DNA of 64,000 nt from Pseudomonas fluorescens (lineage in GTDB: Bacteria > Pseudomonadota > Gammaproteobacteria > Pseudomonadales > Pseudomonadaceae), in the NCBI RefSeq assembly GCF_001307155.1, contig NZ_CP012830.1, positions 682,001 to 746,000 of the forward strand. Direction: 5' to 3'. A program made the translations under genes and the position numbers. The notes beneath the pieces were generated by a model. It was not told the DNA's origin. It ran no database searches and worked only from the letters and a program-made list of their open reading frames with translations. Below are positions 55,540 to 64,000 of the stretch, in pieces. Every line of letters begins with the position of its first letter. The stretch's first letter is position 1.

Positions 55540-56886
55540 ATGACTGATTTCCTGACGTCCATTCAAGCCGCGCTCGGCTTGCCCGCTACTGCGATCACCT
55601 TTACCTCCAAAGGCGCCCTGCCCTCGGTGTTTGCCGTGACGGACCTCGCCAGCGCCAGCATCGCGGCTGCCGGCCAGGCCGCCTGCGAATTGCTCCGGCA
55701 ACAGACCGGTCGGTTACCGGCCCTTGAAGTCGACCGTCGTCTCGCCTCCTTCTGGTTTGCCACATCGATCCGCCCGATCGGCTGGAACGTGCCACCGCTG
55801 TGGGACTCCATCGCAGGGGACTACGCGACCCAGGACGGCTGGATTCGCCTGCACACCAATGCCCCCCATCACCGCAGCGCCGCCGAGCAGGTGCTGGGAC
55901 ACTGCTTTGATCGTAGCGCGATGGCCGCCAAGGTCGCTCAATGGAGCAAAAGAGATCTGGAACACGCGATAGTCGAGGCTGGTGGTTGCGCCGCTGAAAT
56001 GCGCTCATGGCCACAATGGCAGTCACACCCTCAAGGGTTGGCGGTCAACGCCGAGCCACTGATTGATTTTTCCGCCGGCAACAGCGAACGCTCGAAAGCC
56101 TGGCAAGGTTCGGTCGCACAACCGCTGGCGGGCATCAAGGTGCTGGACCTGACCCGCGTCCTCGCCGGGCCCGTTGCCAGCCGCTTCCTTGCGGGACTGG
56201 GTGCCGATGTGCTGCGCATTGATCCACCGCAGTGGAACGAACCGGGTGTGATTCCGGAAGTCACCCTGGGTAAACGCTGCGCCCGCCTCGACCTGCACAA
56301 CAGCGTCGATCGCGGGGTATTCGAAAGCTTGCTCAAGGACGCCGACATCCTGCTCCACGGTTACCGCGCCAATGCCCTCGAACACCTCGGCTACGGCACC
56401 GCCGAACGGCAGGAACTCGCCCCCGGCCTGATCGACGTTTGCCTCAATGCGTACGGCTGGAGCGGCCCTTGGCAAAACCGTCGTGGTTTCGACAGCCTGG
56501 TGCAAATGAGCAGCGGCATCGCCGAGGCCGGGATGGGGTGGAAGCAGGCGGACAAACCGACACCCTTGCCGGTTCAGGCGCTGGACCACGCCACCGGTTA
56601 CCTGATGGCGGCCAGTGCGATCAAGTTGTTGGCCGAGCAATTAAATAGCGGACGCAGTGGCTCGGCACGATTGTCTCTGGCGCGCACGGCAAAGTTGCTG
56701 GTTGAACAGGGTCCGGGAACGGATGAGGCCTTGCGGCCTGAAGATGACAACGATCAGGGAATGGTGATCGAACAGACACCCTGGGGCCCGGCGCATCGGT
56801 TGCATGTACCGCTGAAAATAACCGGCACGCCGTTGCAGTGGGCCATTCCGGCCGGGGAATTGGGGTCACATCGGGCGCGATGGTGA
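55540..56886 (+). CDS. family III CoA-transferase (CaiB/BaiF type) with rearranged domain order
   Basis: A 448-residue protein. The usual family III start (QPLAGIKVLDLTRVLAGP with RFLAGLGADVLRID) is not at the N terminus but at about residue 194-227. The catalytic aspartate appears as D318 in RRGFDSLVQMSSG. Residues 1-190 contain DGWIRLHTNAPHH, which resembles the region normally downstream of the catalytic half. The order looks permuted or made of two fused half-domains. Substrate unknown. The start follows GGAGGG. Confidence 0.75.
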   Translation: MTDFLTSIQAALGLPATAITFTSKGALPSVFAVTDLASASIAAAGQAACELLRQQTGRLPALEVDRRLASFWFATSIRPIGWNVPPLWDSIAGDYATQDGWIRLHTNAPHHRSAAEQVLGHCFDRSAMAAKVAQWSKRDLEHAIVEAGGCAAEMRSWPQWQSHPQGLAVNAEPLIDFSAGNSERSKAWQGSVAQPLAGIKVLDLTRVLAGPVASRFLAGLGADVLRIDPPQWNEPGVIPEVTLGKRCARLDLHNSVDRGVFESLLKDADILLHGYRANALEHLGYGTAERQELAPGLIDVCLNAYGWSGPWQNRRGFDSLVQMSSGIAEAGMGWKQADKPTPLPVQALDHATGYLMAASAIKLLAEQLNSGRSGSARLSLARTAKLLVEQGPGTDEALRPEDDNDQGMVIEQTPWGPAHRLHVPLKITGTPLQWAIPAGELGSHRARW

Positions 56887-56893
56887 GCCCCCA

Positions 56894-56925
56894 TGATCGT
56901 TCCCACCGGAACGTGGGAACGATCA
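56894..56925. repeat. GATCGTTCCCAC palindromic repeat, copy 3
   Basis: TGATCGTTCCCAC pairs perfectly with GTGGGAACGATCA across a 6-base loop. It lies between the converging CoA-transferase and alkA genes and overlaps the alkA stop codon by three bases. Confidence 0.85.
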
Positions 56926-57864
56926 ATCGATGCGAACCAACGACGTCCACAGCAGCTGCGCCGCATACGCCCGACATGGTCGCCAAGCCTCGGCACGGGC
57001 CAACAACTCGCGCGGCGTCACCGGCCCGCCTTCCAGCGCCGCCAGCGCGTTGATCAATCCCACATCGCCTGACGGAAACGCATCCATCTCGCGCATCTGT
57101 CGCAACGCGATGTACTGCGCCGTCCAGTCGCCAATCCCCCACAATGCCAGCAATCGCGCAATACCGTCGTCCCGACCCGGTTCAAACAACAAGGGATCGT
57201 CAAGCAATGCCTGCGCCACGCCAGACAGCGTCCGCCCACGGCTTTTCGGCATTCCCAACGTTGCCAGATCCGCTGTCGCCAACACCGCCGCTTGCGGAAA
57301 CACATGAGTCAATCCTGACAGCGGCGCAGACAACGGTTCGCCATACTGCGCCACCAACTTACCCGCCAGCTTGATCGCGGCGCCGACCGTGATCTGCTGG
57401 CCCAGCACTGCACGTATCGCCAGCTCCAGACCATCCCAGGTCCCCGGCACACGTAAACCAGGACGCTCGGCAATCAACCTTGCCATCAACGGATCAACCG
57501 CCAGTTGCTGGTGGATAAGCGGCAAGTCCACGTCCAGATCGAACATCCGCCGCAACCGCGTAATGATCTCGGGCACGACTGACGCATCGGGGAAGCACAG
57601 CCTTACCTCCAGCGCATTATCAGCCGCTGGCGTAATCGAAAACGTGCCGTGCACACCGTTCAGGCTGATGCTGCGCGAGTACACACCATCGACCACCGAC
57701 TCCATCCCGGCAATCGCCCGCGCCGACAAAAAGCCGAGCATCGCCGGCCAGTCATAAGGCGGCTGATAGTCAAGCAACAGCTTCACCACAACAGCCCGCC
57801 GAGTCGAAGCGTTTGCGCCGGTTGCGACATCCTTACCTCTCATCTCGAGTCGACTGTTTGTCAT
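56923..57864 (-). CDS. alkA: DNA-3-methyladenine glycosylase II (AlkA type)
   Basis: About 313 residues. The AlkA N-terminal domain begins at YQPPYDWPAMLGFLSARAI, and the HhH-GPD glycosylase core contains LRAVLGQQITVGAAIKLAG-like sequence, then LWGIGDWTAQYIALR and the catalytic aspartate in FPSGDVGL. It removes alkylated bases. The start is uncertain: ATG 57864, ATG 57843 or a GTG near 57789, the last giving a length closer to E. coli AlkA. No ada gene adjoins it. Confidence 0.85.
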   Translation of the reverse strand: MTNSRLEMRGKDVATGANASTRRAVVVKLLLDYQPPYDWPAMLGFLSARAIAGMESVVDGVYSRSISLNGVHGTFSITPAADNALEVRLCFPDASVVPEIITRLRRMFDLDVDLPLIHQQLAVDPLMARLIAERPGLRVPGTWDGLELAIRAVLGQQITVGAAIKLAGKLVAQYGEPLSAPLSGLTHVFPQAAVLATADLATLGMPKSRGRTLSGVAQALLDDPLLFEPGRDDGIARLLALWGIGDWTAQYIALRQMREMDAFPSGDVGLINALAALEGGPVTPRELLARAEAWRPCRAYAAQLLWTSLVRID

Positions 57865-58282
57865 GTTTTGAAACCATAACAAGTGTTCAATTCATTAAAT
57901 AGGCAACGTGATATGACGCTAATAAAATAACGGCAAAAAACAATGCTTATTCAGAATGCTCTCATCTATGCCATGAAGGCACTTTGCCGGTTTTGTGGGG
58001 CATTCCAGATACATAAATTCTGTACTGAAAACAGATGTGCAAAATTTTCGCATTCTGGAAAAACAACTAGCTTCAAGGCTCGCAGCGATTAGCAGCCATC
58101 CCCGGTTAATTTATAGAAAGCCCTCTGGAACAGGCTTCTTGTGGCACACACGCTCTATTCAGGAAGTATTCACACATCAGTCATTAACAATGGAATGTGG
58201 CCATCAACTGATCCAGATCAGCTGTCCTGTCAGCGAGCGGATTTAGAGTGTGGCTCTCTCTTCTCCGGCAATGGAGTCATGC
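57865..58282. other. AT-rich intergenic region: alkA upstream region and arcD promoter
   Basis: About 418 bases with lower GC than the genes. An 83-codon + strand frame (57995-58246) has no recognisable character and no ribosome site, and overlaps the Anr box, so it is not accepted. The right end holds the arcD promoter. Confidence 0.5.
58208..58221 (+). promoter_or_regulatory. Anr/FNR-type box of the arcDABC promoter
   Basis: CTGATCCAGATCAG is a perfect palindrome with the FNR core TGAT-N4-ATCA. It is centred about 40 bases before the start point implied by the -10-like TAGAGT at 58242-58247, the position expected for an anaerobic activator. Confidence 0.75.
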
Positions 58283-59710
58283 ATGTCTGAATCTTCCGGA
58301 AAACTACGACTCGGCGCCTTAGTCGCCCTGGTAGTAGGTTCCATGATTGGGGGCGGGATATTCTCTTTACCGCAAAACATGGCCGCCAGTGCCGATGTCG
58401 GCGCAGTGCTGATTGGTTGGGTCATTACCGCCGTGGGCATGTTGACCCTGGCGTTCGTCTTCCAGACCCTCGCCAACCGCAAGCCTGACCTCGATGGCGG
58501 TGTCTACGCCTACGCCAAGGCCGGTTTCGGCGACTACATGGGTTTCTCGTCCGCCTGGGGTTACTGGATCAGCGCCTGGCTGGGTAACGTGGGGTACTTC
58601 GTACTCCTGTTCAGTACCCTCGGCTACTTCTTCCCGCTATTTGGGGAGGGAAATACGCCTGCGGCGGTGATCGGCGCTTCGCTGCTGTTGTGGGCCGTGC
58701 ACTTTCTGGTGCTGCGCGGGATCAAGGAAGCGGCGTTCATCAACCTGGTGACCACCGTCGCCAAAGTCGTGCCACTGGTGCTGTTCGTCTTGATCGCGAT
58801 CTTCGCCTTCAAACTCGACATCTTTACCGCCGACATCTGGGGCCTGAAAAACCCGGACCTGGGCAGCGTAATGAACCAGGTGCGCAACATGATGCTGGTC
58901 ACCGTCTGGGTGTTCATCGGCATCGAAGGCGCGAGCATCTTTTCGGCCCGGGCGGAAAAACGTTCGGACGTCGGTAAAGCCACCGTCATTGGCTTCATCA
59001 CCGTGCTGTTGTTCCTGATGCTGGTGAACGTGCTGTCACTGGGCATCATGACTCAACCGGCGTTGGCCAAACTGCAAAACCCGTCGATGGCTGCCGTACT
59101 CGAGCACGTCGTCGGTCACTGGGGCGCGGTACTGATCAGTGTCGGCCTGGTCATCTCGTTGCTCGGTGCATTGCTGTCGTGGGTGCTGCTGTGTGCGGAG
59201 ATCATGTTCGCCGCCGCCAAAGACCACACCATGCCGGAGTTCCTGCGTAAGGAAAACTCCAAACAGGTACCGGTCAATGCCTTGTGGCTGACCAACGCGA
59301 TGGTGCAGATTTTCCTGGTCATCACCCTGTTCTCGGCCAGTACTTACCTGTCGCTGATCTACCTCGCCACTTCGATGATTCTGGTGCCTTACCTGTGGTC
59401 GGCGGCCTACGCCCTGCTGCTGGCGGTGCGCGGCGAGAGCTACGAAAACGCCCTGGCCGAACGCAAGAAAGACCTGGTCATCGGCGCCATCGCGCTGATC
59501 TATGCGATCTGGCTGCTGTATGCAGGCGGCATCAAATACCTGCTGCTGTCCGCCCTGCTCTATGCCCCCGGCGCAATCCTGTTCGCCAAGGCCAAGCGCG
59601 AGTTGGGCAAAGCGGTTTTCACCAACGTCGAGAAGCTGATTTTCACCGCGGTAGTCATTGGCGCCCTGGTGGCGGCCTATGGACTCTACGACGGCTTCCT
59701 GACCCTGTAG
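58283..59710 (+). CDS. arcD: arginine/ornithine antiporter ArcD
   Basis: A 475-residue, 12-13 helix transporter of the APA family. The first helix region LGALVALVVGSMIGGGIFSLPQNMA carries the GSMIGGGIF substrate motif. It exchanges external arginine for internal ornithine in the arginine deiminase pathway. The start at 58283 is preferred because GGAG lies six bases before it. It is first in arcDABC, the order known from P. aeruginosa, behind an Anr box. Confidence 0.94.
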   Translation: MSESSGKLRLGALVALVVGSMIGGGIFSLPQNMAASADVGAVLIGWVITAVGMLTLAFVFQTLANRKPDLDGGVYAYAKAGFGDYMGFSSAWGYWISAWLGNVGYFVLLFSTLGYFFPLFGEGNTPAAVIGASLLLWAVHFLVLRGIKEAAFINLVTTVAKVVPLVLFVLIAIFAFKLDIFTADIWGLKNPDLGSVMNQVRNMMLVTVWVFIGIEGASIFSARAEKRSDVGKATVIGFITVLLFLMLVNVLSLGIMTQPALAKLQNPSMAAVLEHVVGHWGAVLISVGLVISLLGALLSWVLLCAEIMFAAAKDHTMPEFLRKENSKQVPVNALWLTNAMVQIFLVITLFSASTYLSLIYLATSMILVPYLWSAAYALLLAVRGESYENALAERKKDLVIGAIALIYAIWLLYAGGIKYLLLSALLYAPGAILFAKAKRELGKAVFTNVEKLIFTAVVIGALVAAYGLYDGFLTL

Positions 59711-59752
59711 CACCTGAACCATTCGACTGTTTTGTTATCTGGAGGATCTGAA

Positions 59753-61009
59753 ATGACCACGGAAAAAGTGAAGTACGGCGTACATTCCGAAGCCGGCAAA
59801 CTGCGCAAAGTCATGGTGTGCTCCCCCGGTCTGGCTCACCAGCGGCTGACCCCGAACAACTGCGACGAACTGCTTTTCGACGATGTGCTGTGGGTAGCCC
59901 AGGCCAAGCGTGACCATTTCGACTTCGTCACCAAAATGCGCGAGCGCGATATCGACGTGCTGGAAATGCACAACCTGCTGACCGACATCGTCGCCAACCC
60001 AGAAGCGCTGGGCTGGATTCTGCAACGCAAGATCACCGCCAACTCGGTGGGTGTCGGCCTGGTCCACGAAGTCGACGCCTGGTTGCGCAGCCTTGAGCCG
60101 CGCAAGATCGCCGAATTCCTGATTGGCGGCGTGTCGGCCGATGACCTGCCCAACAGCTTCGGTGGCAAGACCATCGAAATGTTCCGCGACTTCCTCGGCC
60201 ACTCCAGCTTCATTCTGCCGCCGCTGCCGAACACCCAATTCACCCGCGACACCACCTGCTGGATCTATGGCGGCGTCACGCTGAACCCGATGCACTGGCC
60301 GGCGCGCCGTCAGGAAACCCTGCTGGCCAGCGCCATCTACAAATTCCATCCGGAGTTCACCAACGCCGACTTCCAGGTCTGGTACGGCGACCCGGATCAG
60401 GAGCACGGCAACGCCACGCTGGAAGGCGGCGATGTGATGCCCATCGGTAACGGCGTGGTGTTGATCGGCATGGGCGAACGCACGTCCCGTCAGGCCATCG
60501 GTCAACTGGCGCTGAACCTGTTCAAGCACAAAGCGGTCGAGCGGGTAATCGTTGCCGGCCTGCCGAAATCCCGCGCGGCGATGCACCTGGACACGGTGTT
60601 CAGCTTCTGCGACCGCGACCTGGTGACGATCTTCCCGGAAGTGGTCAGCCAGATTGTGGCCTTCACCCTGCGCCCTGACGAAAGCAAACCGGGCGGTATC
60701 GATATCCGCCGCGAAGAAACCAGCTTCCTCGACACCGTGGCCGCCGCGCTCAACCTCAAGGCCCTGCGCGTCGTCGAAACCGGCGGCAACAGCTTCGCCG
60801 CCGAACGCGAACAGTGGGACGACGGCAACAACGTGGTGGCCTTGGAACCTGGCGTGGTAATCGGCTACGACCGCAATACCTACACCAACACCTTGCTGCG
60901 CAAGGCCGGGGTCGAGGTCATCACCATCAGCGCCAGCGAACTCGGCCGTGGCCGTGGCGGCGGCCACTGCATGACCTGCCCGATCATCCGCGACCCGATC
61001 GACTATTAA
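59753..61009 (+). CDS. arcA: arginine deiminase
   Basis: A 418-residue enzyme hydrolysing arginine to citrulline and ammonia. The catalytic cysteine is C406 in [10 protein letters not shown], the same position as in P. aeruginosa ArcA; earlier active-site motifs are [15 protein letters not shown] and [17 protein letters not shown] precedes the start. It follows arcD by about 40 bases. Confidence 0.96.
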   Translation: MTTEKVKYGVHSEAGKLRKVMVCSPGLAHQRLTPNNCDELLFDDVLWVAQAKRDHFDFVTKMRERDIDVLEMHNLLTDIVANPEALGWILQRKITANSVGVGLVHEVDAWLRSLEPRKIAEFLIGGVSADDLPNSFGGKTIEMFRDFLGHSSFILPPLPNTQFTRDTTCWIYGGVTLNPMHWPARRQETLLASAIYKFHPEFTNADFQVWYGDPDQEHGNATLEGGDVMPIGNGVVLIGMGERTSRQAIGQLALNLFKHKAVERVIVAGLPKSRAAMHLDTVFSFCDRDLVTIFPEVVSQIVAFTLRPDESKPGGIDIRREETSFLDTVAAALNLKALRVVETGGNSFAAEREQWDDGNNVVALEPGVVIGYDRNTYTNTLLRKAGVEVITISASELGRGRGGGHCMTCPIIRDPIDY

Positions 61010-61080
61010 CCTTCAAACCAGGGCCAGCGCTTATAAAGCGCCGGCCTTGGGGATAACCGAAATCCAAGGAGATCCACATC

Positions 61081-62091
61081 ATGGCTTTCAACATGCGTAA
61101 TCGCAGCCTGCTCTCGCTGATGCACCACACCAATCGCGAGTTGCACTACCTGCTGGACCTGTCCCGCGATCTGAAACGTGCCAAGTACACCGGCACCGAA
61201 CAGCCGCACCTCAAAGGTAAGAATATCGCGCTGATCTTTGAAAAAACCTCGACCCGCACCCGTTGCGCCTTCGAAGTCGCGGCCCATGACCAAGGAGCTC
61301 ACGTCACCTACATCGACCCGGTGTCGTCGCAGATCGGCCACAAGGAAAGCATGAAAGACACCGCCCGCGTTCTCGGACGGATGTTCGATGCCATCGAGTA
61401 CCGCGGCTTCGAACAGGAAATCGTCGAAGAGCTGGCCACGTTCGCTGGCGTGCCGGTGTTCAACGGCCTGACCGCCGAGTTCCATCCAACGCAAATGATC
61501 GCCGACACCCTGACCATGCGCGAGCACAGCGACAAGCCGCTGCATGACATCAGCTACGCCTACCTTGGTGATGCGCGCTACAACATGGGCAATTCGCTGC
61601 TGATGATCGGCGCCAAACTCGGCATGGACGTACGCATCGGCGCACCGAAAGCGCTGTGGCCCCATCAGGACTTCATCGATCAGTGCAAAGCCTTCGCAGA
61701 AGAAAGCGGCGCACGCATTACCATCACCGAAGACCCTGCCGAAGCGGTCAAGGGTGTGGACTTCATTCATACCGACATCTGGGTGTCGATGGGTGAGCCG
61801 GTCGAAGCGTGGGACGAGCGCATCGAACAACTGCTGCCGTACCAGGTCAACGCTAAAATGATGAAAGCCTCGGGCAATCCCCGGGTGAAATTCATGCATT
61901 GCCTGCCGGCGTTCCACAACAGCGAAACCAAGGTCGGCAAGGACATTGCGGCGCGCTATCCGCACCTGGCCAACGGCGTTGAGGTAACTGAAGAAGTATT
62001 CGAATCGCCCGCCAACATCGCCTTCGAGCAAGCGGAAAACCGCATGCACACCATCAAGGCGATCCTGGTCTCGGCGCTGGCGGATATCTAA
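61081..62091 (+). CDS. arcB: catabolic ornithine carbamoyltransferase
   Basis: A 336-residue enzyme that phosphorolyses citrulline to ornithine and carbamoyl phosphate. The carbamoyl-phosphate motif STRTR is at 57-61; later [12 protein letters not shown] and [10 protein letters not shown] match the family. AGGAGA precedes the start. It is separated from arcC by a REPIN. Confidence 0.96.
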   Translation: MAFNMRNRSLLSLMHHTNRELHYLLDLSRDLKRAKYTGTEQPHLKGKNIALIFEKTSTRTRCAFEVAAHDQGAHVTYIDPVSSQIGHKESMKDTARVLGRMFDAIEYRGFEQEIVEELATFAGVPVFNGLTAEFHPTQMIADTLTMREHSDKPLHDISYAYLGDARYNMGNSLLMIGAKLGMDVRIGAPKALWPHQDFIDQCKAFAEESGARITITEDPAEAVKGVDFIHTDIWVSMGEPVEAWDERIEQLLPYQVNAKMMKASGNPRVKFMHCLPAFHNSETKVGKDIAARYPHLANGVEVTEEVFESPANIAFEQAENRMHTIKAILVSALADI

Positions 62092-62125
62092 CAGGCTGAC
62101 GCTTCCTTTTTGTGGAAGCAGTTTT

Positions 62126-62268
62126 TGTGGCGAGGGAGCTTGCTCCCGCCGGCCGGTCCGCGCTCGGGCGCAGCAGTCGTAAAGGCTTCAATCGTGTCGC
62201 ACCAGTTGCGCCGTATTCTGCCTGATTGCGACCGCTGCGCTCGAGCGCGAGCAAGCTCGCTCGCCACA
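62126..62268. repeat. REPIN inside the arc operon (between arcB and arcC)
   Basis: TGTGGCGAGGGAGCTTGCTCCCGCC at the left pairs with GCGAGCAAGCTCGCTCGCCACA at the right, 143 bases in total. It occupies most of the 221-base arcB-arcC gap and would be transcribed with the operon. Confidence 0.88.
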
Positions 62269-62312
62269 AAAGCAGCTCCTACGGGATCACCGAATTTCAG
62301 AAGGATTGCATT

Positions 62313-63242
62313 ATGCGTATCGTCATTGCACTGGGCGGTAACGCCCTGCTCCGCCGTGGTGAGCCCATGACCGCGGACAATCAACGCGGCAATATCCGGG
62401 TTGCCACGGAACAGATCGCCAAGATCCATCCCGGCAATCAACTGGTGATCGCCCACGGCAATGGCCCGCAAATCGGTCTGCTGTCGTTGCAAGCGGCCGC
62501 CTACACCTCTGTCAGCCCTTATCCGCTGGACGTGCTGGGTGCTGAAACCGATGGGATGATCGGCTACATCATCGAACAGGAACTGGGCAATCTGCTGGAC
62601 TTCGAAGTGCCCTTCGCGACCCTGCTGACCCAAGTCGAAGTCGACCCCAATGACCCGGCGTTCCAACACCCGAGCAAGCCCATCGGCCCGGTCTATTCCA
62701 AGGCCGAAGCAGAAAAACTCGCCGCCGAAAAAGGCTGGGCCATTGCCCCGGACGGCGACAAATTCCGCCGCGTGGTGGCCAGCCCGAAACCCAAGCGCAT
62801 CTTCGAAATCCGCCCGGTCAAGTGGCTGCTGGAAAAAGGCAGCATCGTGATCTGCGCAGGCGGTGGCGGCATTCCGACGATGTACGACGAGCACCGCAAG
62901 CTCAAGGGCGTGGAAGCGGTGATCGACAAAGACCTGTGCTCGGCGCTGCTGGCCGAACAACTGGAAAGTGACTTGCTGGTGATCGCCACCGACGTCAACG
63001 CCGCGTTTATCGACTTTGGCAAGCCGACCCAGAAAGCCATCGCCCGGGCCCACCCGGACGACATCGAAAAACTCGATTTTGCCGCCGGCTCCATGGGGCC
63101 GAAGGTCCAGGCTGCCTGCGAGTTCGCCCGCAACACTGGCAAAGTCGCGGTGATCGGTTCACTCTCGGACATCGAAGCGATCGTCCAGGGTAGGGCCGGC
63201 ACCCGAATCAGCACGGCTGAACCTGGTATCACTTACCTGTAA
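62313..63242 (+). CDS. arcC: carbamate kinase
   Basis: A 309-residue enzyme forming ATP from carbamoyl phosphate and ADP, the energy-yielding step of the pathway. Motifs are [43 protein letters not shown] and [17 protein letters not shown]. The start at 62313 follows AGAAGGA. It is last in arcDABC. Confidence 0.96.
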   Translation: MRIVIALGGNALLRRGEPMTADNQRGNIRVATEQIAKIHPGNQLVIAHGNGPQIGLLSLQAAAYTSVSPYPLDVLGAETDGMIGYIIEQELGNLLDFEVPFATLLTQVEVDPNDPAFQHPSKPIGPVYSKAEAEKLAAEKGWAIAPDGDKFRRVVASPKPKRIFEIRPVKWLLEKGSIVICAGGGGIPTMYDEHRKLKGVEAVIDKDLCSALLAEQLESDLLVIATDVNAAFIDFGKPTQKAIARAHPDDIEKLDFAAGSMGPKVQAACEFARNTGKVAVIGSLSDIEAIVQGRAGTRISTAEPGITYL

Positions 63243-63299
63243 AACCAACCGGGCAGGACTTGAACCTGCCCCGTTTCAACGCCTTTGAAGGAGATGTCC

Positions 63300-63656
63300 A
63301 TGGCCATATTTGAGCCCGGTCACTTGCACATCGAGCGCCATGCACTGAACAAGGACGACTTCAGCTACAACCTGTGCATCGACTATGCGATCGCCACCGA
63401 CCCCAAGGAAGGTATAGGCATGCTTTTCACGGTGCATGGTTCGGTCGAGGGCAAGGACCTGAAGGAAGACTTCTTCCTGGCCAAAGACCAGGCCTTCGAC
63501 TTTGCTCGACACGCCACGCGCATCGCACAGAAATACGGCATGCCCAAGACTGCCAACATCAGCTCGTTGCACAAGTACTACGACGAAATGTTCGAAGACG
63601 TACGCAAGCAGCTCGATGTGAAATCCGGAGATCCGGTGAAGCCTGAACACCTGTAA
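63300..63656 (+). CDS. DUF5064-family hypothetical protein
   Basis: A 118-residue soluble protein starting MAIFEPGHLHIERHALNKDD, with IGMLFTVHGSVEGKDLKEDFFLAKDQAF. GAAGGAGA gives a strong ribosome site for the ATG at 63300. This small family occurs mainly in Pseudomonas and has no known function. It follows arcC by 57 bases and may be cotranscribed with the arc operon. A REPIN follows its stop codon. Confidence 0.82.
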   Translation: MAIFEPGHLHIERHALNKDDFSYNLCIDYAIATDPKEGIGMLFTVHGSVEGKDLKEDFFLAKDQAFDFARHATRIAQKYGMPKTANISSLHKYYDEMFEDVRKQLDVKSGDPVKPEHL

Positions 63657-63668
63657 TAACCCATAACC

Positions 63669-63759
63669 TGTGGGAGCAAAGCTTGCTCGCGATGCAGGCA
63701 CCGTGGTGTAACTGATACACCGCGTTATCGTTCATCGCGAGCAAGCTTTGCTCCTACAA
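63669..63759. repeat. REPIN (TGTGGGAGCAAAGCTTGC ... GCAAGCTTTGCTCCTACA)
   Basis: Near-perfect inverted halves: TGTGGGAGCAAAGCTTGCTCGCGAT and ATCGCGAGCAAGC with TTTGCTCCTACA, and a 40-base centre. It lies between the DUF5064 gene and the regulator gene. Confidence 0.88.
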
Positions 63760-63838
63760 TTTGATTACGAATTTCACCTGACACCCCGCTCCAAGGCATA
63801 CTTGCCACCCTCCGCACTCCAGAACACTGAACCGTCCC

Positions 63839-64000
63839 ATGCGTATCCACGTCAGCTTCATCGACCGCGTCGGCATCACCCAGGAAGTCCTGGCCTTGCT
63901 CGGTGGGCGCAATCTCAACCTGGATGCGGTGGAAATGGTGCCGCCGAACGTTTACATCGATGCGCCGACCCTTAGCCCGCAAGTGCTCGAAGAACTGAGC
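63839..64000 (+). CDS. TyrR/PhhR-family sigma-54-dependent regulator, N-terminal part (GcsR-like)
   Basis: 54 codons are visible before the window ends: MRIHVSFIDRVGITQEVLAL... This is the ACT-like sensor domain at the N terminus of TyrR-type enhancer-binding proteins. The sequence looks more like GcsR, the glycine-responsive activator of the glycine cleavage genes, than PhhR, but the AAA+ and DNA-binding domains lie outside the window, so the assignment rests on this domain alone. Confidence 0.65.
   Translation, partial: MRIHVSFIDRVGITQEVLALLGGRNLNLDAVEMVPPNVYIDAPTLSPQVLEELS

Noticed and set aside
57995-58246. 83-codon frame upstream of arcD
   Set aside because: No ribosome site or motif; covers the Anr box and promoter of arcD.
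1-64000. tRNA, rRNA, CRISPR arrays, prophage or integrative element genes
   Set aside because: None recognised by reading; a covariance-model search was not possible here, so small ncRNAs could be missed.

Overview
This 64 kb window is chromosomal DNA from a GC-rich gamma-proteobacterium, almost certainly a Pseudomonas of the fluorescens/putida type. The evidence is the gene content and order: a glucose/Entner-Doudoroff supercluster, a fadD tandem pair next to an alpha/beta hydrolase and a MaoC protein, and an arcDABC operon. Many short palindromic intergenic repeats (REP/REPIN type, TGTGGCGAGGGAGC or TGTAGGAGC ends) point the same way. No rRNA, tRNA, CRISPR array, prophage or complete insertion sequence was seen. 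Species was not determined.

Layout. 1-5.4 kb: end of an unidentified gene, a degenerate hexamer repeat, an ECF42-like sigma factor with a YciI/DGPF protein, two GNAT acetyltransferases, a flavin-binding PPOX-fold protein, a tiny membrane protein, a GyrI-like protein and a LysE exporter. 5.6-16.6 kb: alaC, a cytoplasmic GH18 chitinase with lower GC, the gluconate module gntP/gntK/gntR with three near-identical operator sites, a uronate-dehydrogenase-like protein, an orphan IucA/IucC siderophore synthetase and a BdlA-like PAS-PAS chemoreceptor. 17-30.7 kb: LysR/GST pair, small basic protein, def-yihY, CsbD, the two fadD genes with a 270 bp MITE-like element between the upstream fadD and the divergent hydrolase gene, phaJ-like MaoC, a DUF2383 protein, a class V aminotransferase and a compact intradiol dioxygenase.

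31-50.3 kb is a nearly complete sugar catabolism island: eda-pgl-zwf with divergent hexR, mutarotase, oprB porin, gtsABCD glucose ABC transporter, AGE-family epimerase, gltR-gtrS two-component system, glk-edd, and divergent gap followed by mgsA. It carries visible control sites. HexR-type palindromes lie in the zwf/hexR and edd/gap gaps. A conserved 57 bp promoter block lies before both gtsA and the epimerase gene. AANAANAA (Hfq/Crc-type) motifs precede most of the sugar genes. Glucose would cross OprB, enter through Gts, be phosphorylated by Glk and pass through Zwf, Pgl, Edd and Eda to pyruvate and glyceraldehyde-3-phosphate.

50.4-55.4 kb is an iron/heme cell-surface signalling locus: Fur box, ECF sigma, FecR anti-sigma, TonB receptor with STN domain, heme oxygenase. 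55.5-57.9 kb holds a rearranged family III CoA-transferase and AlkA. 58.2-63.2 kb is the arginine deiminase operon arcDABC behind an Anr/FNR box, with a REPIN between arcB and arcC. The window ends with a DUF5064 protein and the start of a TyrR/GcsR-type regulator.

No clearly unprecedented multi-gene system was found. The most unusual items are the orphan Tc-type chitinase, the orphan NIS synthetase, the MITE with an open frame into fadD, the shared gts/epimerase promoter block, and the heme receptor lacking the usual histidine.
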